Source: JAZGGS01 sp963714405 (GTDB taxonomy: Bacteria > Bacteroidota > Ignavibacteria > Ignavibacteriales > Ignavibacteriaceae). From it: DNA of 64,000 nucleotides. The DNA lies in the NCBI GenBank assembly GCA_963714405.1, contig CAVQOH010000002.1, forward strand, positions 620,001 to 684,000, given 5' to 3'. This document shows positions 18,244 to 27,990 of the stretch, piece after piece; position 1 is the stretch's first letter, and each line of letters opens with the position of its first letter. The notes beneath the pieces are model-generated. The model saw only the letters and a program-made list of their open reading frames with translations, was not told the DNA's origin and searched no databases. The translations under genes were made by a program, and so were the position numbers.

Positions 18244-20325
18244 ATGAAGAAATTACTACTTGCCATTGTAATAACGATCTGTTGTATTTCAGACTTTTCT
18301 TATTCACAATCCCCGGTTGTACAATCTATAATCAATCAAACAAATATAGATTCTTTAATATTTTTTGTTGAAGAGTTATCCGGAGAAGTTCAAACAATAA
18401 TTGGTGGTTCACCTTACACTATTGTTTCGAGACATAAAAATCAACCGAGTAATGATAAAGCCGCAGATTATATTGAACAAAAACTATTAAGTTACGGACT
18501 TGATGTTTACAACCAATCGTTCAGTTCAAGTGGAAGAAATGTATATGGAATTTTAATTGGTACAGAATTTCCTAATCAAAGCTGGATGATATGCGCACAC
18601 TATGATGATATGCCATCTGGAAGTGTGGCTCCCGGAGCAGATGATAATGCAAGCGGTACTGCAGCAGTTATTGAAGCTGCAAGAATTTTATCTCAACAAT
18701 CATTCCCATACTCCATAATTTTTGCACTATGGGATGAGGAAGAGCAGGGTTTAGTAGGAAGCAATTACTATGCAAATCTTGCTTCTTCAAATGGAGATTC
18801 AATACTGGGTGTAATAAATCTGGATATGATAGCCTGGGATTCTAATAATAATGATGTTGCGGAAATTCATGCAAGATCTGTAGGAAATTCCTACGATATT
18901 AAAGATAAAATGGTAGAAGTAAACTCGGTTTATAATCTTAATCTTGTTCTTCAAATAGATGATCCGGGAAGTACTGCAAGTGATCATGCTTCATTCTGGT
19001 CTAACGGTTATGGTGCCATTTTGCTGATTGAGGATTTTCAGGATTTTAATGCTTATTACCATACAACCAACGATCTTGTTGTTCACTTCAATCAGCCTTA
19101 CTATCATTTAATGAGTAAACTTGCAATTGGTACACTTGCAACATTTGCTCTTAATCTTGATCTGAAGATTGTTCATACACCAATAGCTTCAAGAGATGAT
19201 AACAATAACATAGAAACATCCGCAGATATTATTACAGGACTTGATGTTGGCAGCGGACAAAACACGCCAAGATTGTATTATCGTATTGATTCCGGAATTG
19301 GCTGGTCTGAATTTTACCATGTTGTTGGTGTTCCAACTGAAGCAAGCGGAACGTACAATTTTACCATCCCCGGGCAATCTCTTGGAACAATTGTACAATA
19401 CTATTTAGCTGCACAGGATGAAAACTCATCAATTGTAACAACTCTACCCAGCGGTGGCGGTGGTTATTCACCTCCCGGCAGCGTTCCGCCAAGTTCTTTC
19501 TTCCAGTTCTTTGTTGCTACTCAAAATATTGCATTTAGCGATAGTGCAGCATCTACAGATAACTGGACACGCAGTGGTGGCTGGAATACTACTACAACAA
19601 AATATACATCATCACCTTATTCATTTACAGATTCACCAGGTGGAAATTACTCAAGTAATGCAAACGCGAGTTTAATTCTTAATAACGAGGTAAATTTATC
19701 CGGCTATCTTGGCGCAGTTCTGGAATTTCAAACTCAGTGGGATATTGAAGACAACTGGGATTACGCACAAATTTTGATTTCCACAAATAATGGAACCTCC
19801 TGGGAACCATTGGAAGGACAATATACAAATCCGGGAACTGGGTCATTTCAACCAACCGGGGAACCTCTTTACGATGGTGTTCAACTTAGCTGGGTTAAAG
19901 AAACAATAGACATCAGCAGTTACATTGGACAAAATATAAAACTACGATATTTTCTGAGATCTGATGGATTTGTTGAAGAAGATGGGATTTACGTGGATGA
20001 TATTAACATAATTGTTTATGAAGAAGCCCCAACCAGCATGGAGGATTTAGTATTAAATGTTGTTGATTATAAACTTGAACAAAACTATCCTAACCCATTT
20101 AATCCTTCAACAAAAATTTCTTACAGAATACCGGAAACAGGATTGGTTTCATTGAAAGTTTATGATGTACTCGGAAAAGAGATTGCTTCACTTGTAAATG
20201 AAGAAAAAGATGCGGGTATTTATGATGTAAACTTTAATGCGGCAAATCTGCCAAGCGGAATTTATTTCTATACTATTAAAACCAGTAAATTTACAGATAC
20301 AAAGAAAATGATATTACTGAAATAA
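18244..20325 (+). CDS. T9SS-sorted M28 family zinc aminopeptidase
   Basis: 693 residues. Signal peptide 1-21 (ending SYSQ). The M28 catalytic domain spans about 60-300, with zinc ligands in CAHYDDMPSG (His119), PGADDNASG (Asp133), WDEEEQGLVG (Glu165/166) and NLDMIAWD (Asp194). A middle region of beta-sandwich type follows, then a MAM/CUB-like segment around NWTRSGGWNTTT. The end is a type IX secretion sorting domain with QNYPNPFNPSTKISY, finishing in TDTKKMILLK. It is probably exported through T9SS and attached to or released from the surface to digest peptides. A stem-loop terminator follows. Confidence 0.9.
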   Translation: MKKLLLAIVITICCISDFSYSQSPVVQSIINQTNIDSLIFFVEELSGEVQTIIGGSPYTIVSRHKNQPSNDKAADYIEQKLLSYGLDVYNQSFSSSGRNVYGILIGTEFPNQSWMICAHYDDMPSGSVAPGADDNASGTAAVIEAARILSQQSFPYSIIFALWDEEEQGLVGSNYYANLASSNGDSILGVINLDMIAWDSNNNDVAEIHARSVGNSYDIKDKMVEVNSVYNLNLVLQIDDPGSTASDHASFWSNGYGAILLIEDFQDFNAYYHTTNDLVVHFNQPYYHLMSKLAIGTLATFALNLDLKIVHTPIASRDDNNNIETSADIITGLDVGSGQNTPRLYYRIDSGIGWSEFYHVVGVPTEASGTYNFTIPGQSLGTIVQYYLAAQDENSSIVTTLPSGGGGYSPPGSVPPSSFFQFFVATQNIAFSDSAASTDNWTRSGGWNTTTTKYTSSPYSFTDSPGGNYSSNANASLILNNEVNLSGYLGAVLEFQTQWDIEDNWDYAQILISTNNGTSWEPLEGQYTNPGTGSFQPTGEPLYDGVQLSWVKETIDISSYIGQNIKLRYFLRSDGFVEEDGIYVDDINIIVYEEAPTSMEDLVLNVVDYKLEQNYPNPFNPSTKISYRIPETGLVSLKVYDVLGKEIASLVNEEKDAGIYDVNFNAANLPSGIYFYTIKTSKFTDTKKMILLK

Positions 20326-20349
20326 AAATAAAGCAAAGATTAATTATTT

Positions 20350-20378
20350 AAGGCGGTCTAAACTGATCGCCTTTTTTA
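20350..20378 (+). terminator. Rho-independent terminator after the M28 peptidase
   Basis: AAGGCGGTC (20350-20358) pairs with GATCGCCTT (20365-20373) around a six-base loop, with one G-U pair, and runs straight into a T-run. It serves the plus-strand peptidase and slightly overlaps the stop end of the convergent gene at 20376. Confidence 0.85.
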
Positions 20379-20957
20379 TTTAACTAATTTCTTAATCGAT
20401 ACAGCGCCTCTTAAATCCCCAATTTTATAATCAATAGCTTTATCATTTGGATATCTTCCTGCCAAAACCTTTCTTACATTATCATTCATAGTTTTACTGC
20501 TGCCGTGGCAATTTAAACATTCAGGCTGAATTAAAATGGGTTTTAAAAATCTTAGGTAAGTGAATTCACCCTCATTAACTATTTCTATTAACTCCGTCTT
20601 ATCCGTGAGCTTTTTGTTTTGCATCATATTCTGAAAGTTGTTAAGGGCTTGTAATTCATATTTATCAGGATAATTGTTTTTATTCCTGTTTTTAATTGAT
20701 ACTCTCTTAACAAACAACCCCTGCTGTAAACCAAATTCGTTTGTTAATACCTGTGCTGTATCTGAGCAAACATTAAGAGCACTTACCACACCTTTTTTCT
20801 GCATCTGGTTGATTAAAATAGTTTTTAGCTTGCCCATAAAGTCTTTTGCAGCGCTGTGCATTTCTTTCTTCTGCTGTTCGGTAACTTTTATCTCTTTGCT
20901 GGAACATTGAATAAAGAATAAAATAAAAGCCATAGCTAAAATATTTCTATACTTCAT
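20376..20957 (-). CDS. DUF3365 (Tll0287-like) monoheme lipoprotein
   Basis: The start is set at the ATG at 20957 because AAGGAGG lies eight bases before it; an upstream in-frame ATG would put this box inside the gene. The product is 193 residues, with a lipoprotein signal ending FFIQC. A Tll0287-like/DUF3365 domain follows, carrying a single c-type heme site CLNCHG near the C-terminus and the GDLRGAVSIKK ending typical of the family. Such domains are heme-bearing sensors or electron carriers in the periplasm. It is likely anchored in a membrane by its lipid. Partner unknown. Confidence 0.82.
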   Translation of the reverse strand: MKYRNILAMAFILFFIQCSSKEIKVTEQQKKEMHSAAKDFMGKLKTILINQMQKKGVVSALNVCSDTAQVLTNEFGLQQGLFVKRVSIKNRNKNNYPDKYELQALNNFQNMMQNKKLTDKTELIEIVNEGEFTYLRFLKPILIQPECLNCHGSSKTMNDNVRKVLAGRYPNDKAIDYKIGDLRGAVSIKKLVK

Positions 20958-21054
20958 ATTACTTTCCTCCTTCATATTTAAATTACTCAATAAACCGTAT
21001 CTTTTCCATGAAAAAATATTTTATTATTAATCAGAAATATACCTACTCTGAGAT

Positions 21055-22365
21055 ATGGTATTCCATGAAAAATTAACGTATAAAAAGATATACGTTTTCT
21101 GGTTGCCCCTTGCAGCCACCTGGCTTATGATGTCATTCGAGGGACCATTTCTTGCAGCTTTGATAGCACGCCTTGCAGATCCAAAACACAATCTTGCAGC
21201 TTATGGTGTTGCATTTTCCTTTGCACTCATAATTGAAGCGCCAATTATAATGATAATGAGTGCATCAACAAAACTTGTAAAAGATGCCCAATCATTTATT
21301 ACTCTCCGCAGATTTACATACGGATTGAATTGGCTGATTACATTGTTTATGATTGTTATTCTTTTACCGCCAATATTCTATTTTTTAACCGAGGATTTAA
21401 TAGGGCTTCCACAAACTGTATCATCGCTTACACATATTGCAACGATAATTTTGCTGCCATGGCCAGGCGCTATTGGTTACAGAAGGTTTTACCAGGGAAT
21501 TTTAATTAGAAACGATCTTACAAAAAGAGTTGCATACGGTACAATAATAAGGGTTGTTTCAATGCTGTTTACAGCAATGATGTTGTATTTATTTACAAAT
21601 GCGGCAGGTGTTATTGTTGGCGCAGCCTCAATTTCCATAGCAGTTTTTCTCGAAGCTGTAGCCAGCAGGTTAATGGTTAATAATACAATAAAAAATATTC
21701 TACTTATTAATGAACGCCAATCAAGTAAATTAACATACCGCGAAATTTATCATTTCTATTATCCGCTTGCTCTCACTTCAATTTTGGGTTTGGGTGTTCA
21801 GCCAATTGTTACATTTTTTATAGGACAGAGCAGGTTGGCAATCGAATCTCTCGCAGTACTACCAGTTGTTACTTCGTTCGTGTTCATATTTAGAGCTCTT
21901 GGATTATCCTTTCAGGAAGTTGTAATTGCATTAAACGGTGAAAATAATGTAAACATTAGACTTCTAAGTAAATTTGCCTTATATCTTGGATCTGTGTTGA
22001 CAGTTATATTGGCACTTGTGGCATTTACACCTCTTTCAGATATATGGTTTAAAGTTGTTTCCGGTTTATCTGATAATCTTGCAGGTTATGCCAAAATACC
22101 GTTAATGATAATGACCATACTTCCATTTTTAACAGTGTTGATAAGTTTGCAGCGAGCTGCACTGGTTAGTAATAAAATCACTCAGCCTATTACATTAGGA
22201 ACGGCTATAGAGTTCCTGGTAATTGTTTTGGTTCTCTTAATCTCAATAGAATATATGGATTTAATGGGTGCTGTTGCTGCTACCTCTGCATTTGTGATTG
22301 GTAGACTTGGGGCAAATTTATATCTTACTCGTCCAACTTTAAAAGCAATTCATAAAAACGAATAA
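21055..22365 (+). CDS. ANKH/MATE-like multidrug-oligosaccharide-polysaccharide (MOP) family transporter
   Basis: 436 residues with about 12 hydrophobic helices in two similar halves. Each half opens with a YxFWLPLA or YHFYYPLAL segment. The pattern of FEGPFLAALIARL plus LAAYGVAFSFALI resembles vertebrate ANKH, and the second half keeps QPIVTFFIGQS with SLAVLPVVTS. It is therefore probably a MOP-superfamily flippase or anion exporter. ANKH itself exports citrate/ATP-derived pyrophosphate; the bacterial substrate is unknown. It could instead be an ordinary MATE drug exporter. Alone on its strand. Confidence 0.7.
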   Translation: MVFHEKLTYKKIYVFWLPLAATWLMMSFEGPFLAALIARLADPKHNLAAYGVAFSFALIIEAPIIMIMSASTKLVKDAQSFITLRRFTYGLNWLITLFMIVILLPPIFYFLTEDLIGLPQTVSSLTHIATIILLPWPGAIGYRRFYQGILIRNDLTKRVAYGTIIRVVSMLFTAMMLYLFTNAAGVIVGAASISIAVFLEAVASRLMVNNTIKNILLINERQSSKLTYREIYHFYYPLALTSILGLGVQPIVTFFIGQSRLAIESLAVLPVVTSFVFIFRALGLSFQEVVIALNGENNVNIRLLSKFALYLGSVLTVILALVAFTPLSDIWFKVVSGLSDNLAGYAKIPLMIMTILPFLTVLISLQRAALVSNKITQPITLGTAIEFLVIVLVLLISIEYMDLMGAVAATSAFVIGRLGANLYLTRPTLKAIHKNE

Positions 22366-22410
22366 ACCAGTATTAATCTCATAATTGTAAGATGATATCT
22401 TAAACACTAT

Positions 22411-22890
22411 TCAGAACGGTAATGTATAAGTTAAGGCAAGGCTTTCCACCCCCGGGTTTTCATCCCCTAAACTTGCATTGGAAATATGATTAAAGCTAAA
22501 ACCAATTCTTGAGTAATTAGATAAAACATAACTGATCTCTATCTGCGATCTGAATTCAAGCGCATAATTCAGATCTTTACTGTTTCTATTTGCATATATT
22601 CCGGGGGCAAAGCTTGGTGTAATGACAATAAAATCTTCCAGCGGAATATCATAATAAAGACCTACAAATAAATGTACAGCCCCCTCAGTGTTAAACATTA
22701 TGCCAGAAAACGGGTGTCCCATAAAATCAATTTTCCCCAGGCGAAATTCAATTCTTCCTTCAAAAGAAGTCGCATCCTGTTGAAGTATATCAAAAACTGC
22801 TGTTGATAGAGCAATATAATTATTACCCCGAGAATTTGAATCTGCAGCAAAACATGTAAATAAAATTAAAATGAAAATGTAATTCCGCAC
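22411..22890 (-). CDS. Lipid A 3-O-deacylase, PagL-like outer-membrane enzyme
   Basis: 159 residues, near the usual mature length of PagL. A signal peptide (about 1-18) is followed by alternating beta strands of a small barrel. The end carries FNHISNASLGDENPGVES. This reproduces the PagL active site with His135, Ser137 and Glu149 at the same spacing as the known catalytic triad (His126, Ser128, Glu140 in Pseudomonas). The chain ends in an aromatic residue (LPF), typical of outer-membrane insertion. It would remove the 3-O acyl chain from lipid A, altering LPS. Confidence 0.82.
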   Translation of the reverse strand: MRNYIFILILFTCFAADSNSRGNNYIALSTAVFDILQQDATSFEGRIEFRLGKIDFMGHPFSGIMFNTEGAVHLFVGLYYDIPLEDFIVITPSFAPGIYANRNSKDLNYALEFRSQIEISYVLSNYSRIGFSFNHISNASLGDENPGVESLALTYTLPF

Positions 22891-22986
22891 AATTTTCTTA
22901 TCTGAAAGTTTAGTTTATTAATTATTAGTTCAAAGCTTGATTTGAAAATACAATGCAGATATTAAAAGGGGTGTGATGTGGATAAC

Positions 22987-23020
22987 AAAAAAAATCCGTG
23001 CAGCTCTTAAGCTGCACGGA
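22987..23020 (-). terminator. Strong terminator of the TonB receptor/PorV operon
   Basis: An 11-base perfect stem, TCCGTGCAGCT (22995-23005) with AGCTGCACGGA (23010-23020), closes a four-base loop. On the minus strand it is followed by eight T (A-run 22987-22994). It lies 28 bases after the stop of the PorV-like gene. Confidence 0.93.
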
Positions 23021-23048
23021 AAATTATTTACTGCTTACTTTGTTTTCG

Positions 23049-24068
23049 TTAGAATCCTAAAGTAAGAGCAATTACGTGGTTGCCATCAAAGAACTGAACG
23101 TCTCTGTAAGCATAATCAACTTTGAAAGCAAATCCTTCAACCTGGTAGTTTAAACCAACGCCGCCGGTAAATCCATACAAGTAATCATCAACGTCTGAAT
23201 AAAGATATCCGGCTCTTACAAAGAAGAGATCATTATATCCATATTCAGCACCAAATTTATATTCATCACCGGAAAAGTTGTTATTCTGGTAAATTGATGT
23301 AAACATAAGTGCATTCTGCTCATCAATTACGGGGCTGTAACCGGCAGCCAACTGAAAGTTGAACGGCATCTCAAAAGGTGCAGCATCAACTTTATATAAT
23401 GTTGGAGGGCGGTTTACACCAGTAATCTGTCCTGATTGGTATAATCCTGATCCTTCAAATTGCATTTCGGTACCAAGATTTTTTAGAACAACACCAATGT
23501 TTAATCCATTAACATCTGCAAGGTTTCTGTAGATTATACCAAAATCTATGGCAAAACCAGTTGCACTTACATCTGCCATTTGTTCACTAACCAGGTTTGC
23601 AGTTAAACCAACTGAAACAGCATCGGTAAGCATTTTGGAATATGATAATCCTGCAGTAATCATTGTAGGTGAAAAAGTTTCACCTGTACCATCAGGGTTG
23701 ATGGTTGTTGTTACCGGGATATCACCAATGCCAAGAGATTTGATACTTAGAGCAACTGTACCAAAACCTTCAAAATTTGCAGCAACGGCCCCATATTCTA
23801 CTCCAATGTCTGCAATGTAAGACATATGAGAAAAGAGTACGTCTGCATTGTTAGTCATACCGGAAACACCAGCTGGGTTCCAGTAGAGAGCTTCTATACC
23901 TGTAGAAAACACCAGGTTTGATTCACCCATAGCAATACCGCGAGGACCAACAGGTATTAACAACTCGGCAGCGCCGGCTGTTCCTGTTCGTTTTCCACCA
24001 TCTGCGAAGACGTTGCTAACAGCAAGTACCAGGATGAAAATCGAAATTAACTTTATTATTTTTTTCAT
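23049..24068 (-). CDS. PorV/PorQ-family outer-membrane protein
   Basis: 339 residues. A signal peptide ends near VFA (residue 22). The mature start TGTAGAAELLIPVGPRG and AMGESNLVFSTGIEALYWNPAGV is the PorV/PorQ (FadL-like) signature. The rest is an amphipathic barrel ending HVIALTLGF with a terminal Phe. PorV shuttles T9SS cargo to the attachment machinery in Bacteroidetes. Here the gene is third in an operon with a TonB-dependent receptor and a giant surface protein, so it may be a dedicated partner for that protein rather than the housekeeping PorV. Confidence 0.85.
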   Translation of the reverse strand: MKKIIKLISIFILVLAVSNVFADGGKRTGTAGAAELLIPVGPRGIAMGESNLVFSTGIEALYWNPAGVSGMTNNADVLFSHMSYIADIGVEYGAVAANFEGFGTVALSIKSLGIGDIPVTTTINPDGTGETFSPTMITAGLSYSKMLTDAVSVGLTANLVSEQMADVSATGFAIDFGIIYRNLADVNGLNIGVVLKNLGTEMQFEGSGLYQSGQITGVNRPPTLYKVDAAPFEMPFNFQLAAGYSPVIDEQNALMFTSIYQNNNFSGDEYKFGAEYGYNDLFFVRAGYLYSDVDDYLYGFTGGVGLNYQVEGFAFKVDYAYRDVQFFDGNHVIALTLGF

Positions 24069-24102
24069 TTTTACTCCTTAGACTTTAAAAATTTACTTAA
24101 TA

Positions 24103-27100
24103 TTAGAATCTATCAAGAACTTGCTGTTCTTGAACGATAGCCAGTTTAAGTATTTTCGTTGTACCAAGATCGGGCATATCAATGTATGCTATATACAATC
24201 CGCTTGCTACGGGCAATCCGTCTTCATTTGCAAGGTCCCATCTCATAAACTGCCCTGGGTCTGTTTTATCAAGTGTTCTAACTAAAACACCTGCAAGGTT
24301 AAATATTCTAACCTTAACATTTCCATCAGGAATATGAGTGAATGTAACAAAGCGGTTATATTTATTTAGCTCTTCAGTATTTACTCCGTAATATGGATTT
24401 GGAAATACATTGATTTCATCTACCTGATTTTTAGCTAAATCGCTGGAGTAAGCTTCAGCTGTTGTTTGAAATCTGTATACGTCTGAACCTTTAACTATCG
24501 GGTTATCATAAAATATTTTTACAACATCACCGATGTTAAATGTGGATAGATAAAACACCACATTCCAAGTAGCATTATCAGCTACTTCCTGTGAGGTTAC
24601 GTCTATTAAATCAGTAGTATAAGGAGTGTTTATTACCCATTGGTATACTCGATTTTCAGTGTTCCAAACCTTGCCACCATCTACAGTAGGATCGCCTGAT
24701 CGATCCCAGAAAGCTGTGTTTACTTGTTCATCATCATCAACATTCCACACTTCGAAAGGAACTCTTACGCTAAAAGGAGCTGATGTACCAGGATTCGGGT
24801 TTAGCGGATGATCCGCAAGATCATACCCGCTAGCACCAAATAGGGTAGCTATAGATCCACCAGATTGTGTAATTTCGATAGTGTTTCCATTTATTACTGT
24901 ATCTGCAAGAACGCCTGTCCATCGAAATTCTATATCCTTCTGTAGCATAGCTATGTCCATTGTTCCGCCCGCTCCACCATAAATTGGAAATGAAGTCGAT
25001 GCAAAACCATCAGTATAGCCAAAACGTGTAAAGTCGCATATAGTAAAGTTATCACTGGTCCACCAAACATTACCTCCAGAATAACTAAAATCTTCTTCAC
25101 CGTTTACTGTCGGTTCATTATTTGCAGAAATAGTAATTGGGGCAGCATAGCCTACATTTAAATTAATCTGGAATCCGTCAACTGTAGGTGCAGCATCAAT
25201 ACCAAATTCAGTAGGTGAATCATCACGTGGTGGGAATAAATCAATACCGTTCATTACTGTTTGGAATTCAAGTACTACATCACTTGTTGCCAGATCTTGT
25301 ACATTCCAGTGCTCTGCAAGTCTTTCAGCGAATCCAATTGTTTCAATAACAGTTGTTCCAACCGCATTTATGGCAACACCGGACCAGCCATCATCCCAGA
25401 TAACCCAATCAACGTTTTTCGGCGGTTCAAAAAGTTCAACATAGATTATCCATTCTTCACCACCATGAAATACGCCATCTTCAGATAATACGCCACTAAC
25501 ATCGCCCAGTTCTATATGGTACCCGGTAGTAGGATCACCCGTAATTACAGGATCTACATCTCCACCGCCTGCGTTAATCGTTGGGAAATCAACAATTGTT
25601 ATTCCGGCTTCAATGTCCATTTCTATACCATCACACCAGTTTCCATCGGATGACACATAGTCAAAAGTACAATGCATCTCGACTGGATCACCCGGGTTTG
25701 GAGGATATATTGGAGCTATTAGAATAGAAGATCCGGTTAAATCATCGGGGTTATAATTGATACCATCAGTTTTTCTTAAAACAGTACCTGCTGGTACCCA
25801 GTCTCCATCTGCGTTCCGGATTTCAGCACGTTCTGTGAAGAATACTTCATAGTTGTGACCAGTAGTCGCAGTAGGATCTACAATCGTGACTGTCGGGCCA
25901 CCATCAGCTGTTCCTTCGTGTGTAATAGTTATTTCTGTTCCCGAATCATCTCCAAGTGTTATACCTGGATTATTACTTTGGGGAATAAGAGTAAGAATTT
26001 TTATTGGGTTTTCTAAATTATTTGGAACTGCTAGAGGATCTATGTTATAATTATAAGCAGTAACACCAAAATAATATCTTATACCATTTATCAATGGTCT
26101 TTGATTTATAGCATCATCTTTAATGGATATAAATCTTTTTATTCCTGTATCATTACCAAATTGAACCGGTAATGTTACTACAGAACCTGTTGTAGGATCA
26201 AACACCACATCGTCAATTTTTCCAATACCATCAATAACATCATAAGTTGCTATCCTAATACCCTCACTAACATTAGCGGAGGCTGATGGCAGCTGGTAAA
26301 TGTTATAGCCCTGGAAAACATATCCTTTAGCACTGGATGTTTCAGTAGCTCGAACTTTATCAACATTTTTAGACCAATCAAGAATTAACTGTCCATCCAG
26401 TTCTGCAACCGTTACTTCCGGTGCAGGTGGTGGTGTTGGCAAGTCAAAGAAGTTATCATATGCAACCTGTGCAATCTGATCGTAAAATTTCATAAGTGAA
26501 ATTGCTGATAGACGATCAACACCTGTAACCGCACCGCCTAAAATTTCAGCAACAACAACTTCCTGTGTATCACCCGGTGCCATAACGAAAGGACCTGAAG
26601 CCGCACCAATTCTGCGATCACCAGGTGCAAACTGCTGTCCATCTATCCAACCTGATCGGGTTGTTGGATCTCCAGGTAATGTAAACGGACTTGATTGACC
26701 TGTGTTTGGATCAACAAATGGAAGATTTGTTAAACCAATTCTACCTTGCATGAATCGAAACCATCTAACGGCTCCCTCAGAATATGATCCTTGAACAGGG
26801 TCAGTCAGAGTGGGATCATCATTTATGTAATAAAATGCAGCAGTCATAGGAAGGTTTATTTTTCCTGGTCCAACTACCGCGTTTTTGAAGATACCAAAGT
26901 CATCTGCATCATCTACGCCATTTTTGTTTCTGTCTTCACCAGCGACACCATCAAGTAGTGGTCCCTGGAAAAAGTCAAATCCAACAGCAGGAGGAGTACC
27001 AGCATAAATCTGGTCGTTAGCCTGTCCATTGTATGAGTAGGTAATACTAAGTACAGTATCAGATCCAGCAAAATCATCTCCTGCATTTCCAACATCAGGA

Positions 27101-27954
27101 TCCGACCACATAGATACATACATGCTGTCAAAAGTTCTTGGGGTTCCAAGAATATCAGTTTTATTAATTATCACATATCTTCTGAAGAACATATTACCAA
27201 GAGCACCTGTTTGTGAATATGCCCAGAAGGTTGCCTGCATCTCTATTCCCATTGGTTGCGTACCATACATAAATGTAGTTCTCGCAGCTTCCTGGTCATT
27301 AGCCACATACCATATTGTCTGATCTGCACCAAAAACACCTGGAATATCGCCCGTAGAAGGATCAGCATCGTACATTCCATTGCCATTTCCATCATAATAA
27401 GGGGCACCCAAATCACCTGGCCATTCTGTCCAGTCTAACTGATACTGTGCCAGTACTTCACTTTCTGATACTGCCTGATCCTGTGCTTCGCCTGAAACAT
27501 CAACACCTGTGGCACCAGGAAAAGCATCAGGGCGAACCCTGAAAATTCTTGCTCTTGGATCATCAGATGGAATAACATTGCCGGTTGCATCAATCCATCC
27601 TGGCTGCAGACCTGTACGATAAACAGTACCTCCAACGTGTGGATCTTGCTCATTGGGGTCGTTAACATTTGCTGCCCATAGAAAACCGGAGGTATAAACA
27701 GCAGTTTTTCCACTTCCTTTTGGATAAATCAACCCTGATGCATCTTCACCAACGTTGATATCACTTATTCCATCATTTTTAATGATTGTGGATATAAAAT
27801 TTATATTCATAAAAGCCCTAACGGGATCACCAGTGGGCTTATTAAGTGTATTCGATTTATTCTTCCCATCTCCTTCTTCACCAAAGGTGCTGCCAGCAAC
27901 TAGAACCACACCTAAAAGCAAGGAGAGGAAGAACTTAATTATTTTTGAATTCAT
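24103..27954 (-). CDS. Large T9SS-type surface protein
   Basis: 1283 residues from the ATG at 27954, preferred over the ATG at 27978 because AAAGGAG lies eight bases before it. After a signal peptide ending in GSTFG comes a long beta-rich region full of Gly, Asp, Pro and Thr, with many Asp/Asn-rich loops of calcium-binding look (DGNGNGMYDADPSTGD). A fibronectin-III-like domain begins near PPPAPEVTVAELDG. The C-terminal ~95 residues form a sorting-domain-like module with FPNPYYG in place of NYPNPFNPS, and NVKVRIFNLAGVLVRTL. No enzyme motif found. Middle gene of the operon; probably a surface-exposed structural or binding protein. Confidence 0.75.
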   Translation of the reverse strand: MNSKIIKFFLSLLLGVVLVAGSTFGEEGDGKNKSNTLNKPTGDPVRAFMNINFISTIIKNDGISDINVGEDASGLIYPKGSGKTAVYTSGFLWAANVNDPNEQDPHVGGTVYRTGLQPGWIDATGNVIPSDDPRARIFRVRPDAFPGATGVDVSGEAQDQAVSESEVLAQYQLDWTEWPGDLGAPYYDGNGNGMYDADPSTGDIPGVFGADQTIWYVANDQEAARTTFMYGTQPMGIEMQATFWAYSQTGALGNMFFRRYVIINKTDILGTPRTFDSMYVSMWSDPDVGNAGDDFAGSDTVLSITYSYNGQANDQIYAGTPPAVGFDFFQGPLLDGVAGEDRNKNGVDDADDFGIFKNAVVGPGKINLPMTAAFYYINDDPTLTDPVQGSYSEGAVRWFRFMQGRIGLTNLPFVDPNTGQSSPFTLPGDPTTRSGWIDGQQFAPGDRRIGAASGPFVMAPGDTQEVVVAEILGGAVTGVDRLSAISLMKFYDQIAQVAYDNFFDLPTPPPAPEVTVAELDGQLILDWSKNVDKVRATETSSAKGYVFQGYNIYQLPSASANVSEGIRIATYDVIDGIGKIDDVVFDPTTGSVVTLPVQFGNDTGIKRFISIKDDAINQRPLINGIRYYFGVTAYNYNIDPLAVPNNLENPIKILTLIPQSNNPGITLGDDSGTEITITHEGTADGGPTVTIVDPTATTGHNYEVFFTERAEIRNADGDWVPAGTVLRKTDGINYNPDDLTGSSILIAPIYPPNPGDPVEMHCTFDYVSSDGNWCDGIEMDIEAGITIVDFPTINAGGGDVDPVITGDPTTGYHIELGDVSGVLSEDGVFHGGEEWIIYVELFEPPKNVDWVIWDDGWSGVAINAVGTTVIETIGFAERLAEHWNVQDLATSDVVLEFQTVMNGIDLFPPRDDSPTEFGIDAAPTVDGFQINLNVGYAAPITISANNEPTVNGEEDFSYSGGNVWWTSDNFTICDFTRFGYTDGFASTSFPIYGGAGGTMDIAMLQKDIEFRWTGVLADTVINGNTIEITQSGGSIATLFGASGYDLADHPLNPNPGTSAPFSVRVPFEVWNVDDDEQVNTAFWDRSGDPTVDGGKVWNTENRVYQWVINTPYTTDLIDVTSQEVADNATWNVVFYLSTFNIGDVVKIFYDNPIVKGSDVYRFQTTAEAYSSDLAKNQVDEINVFPNPYYGVNTEELNKYNRFVTFTHIPDGNVKVRIFNLAGVLVRTLDKTDPGQFMRWDLANEDGLPVASGLYIAYIDMPDLGTTKILKLAIVQEQQVLDRF

Positions 27955-27990
27955 ATTATTAACTCCTTTGTTTTTCATCAGATTGAAACA

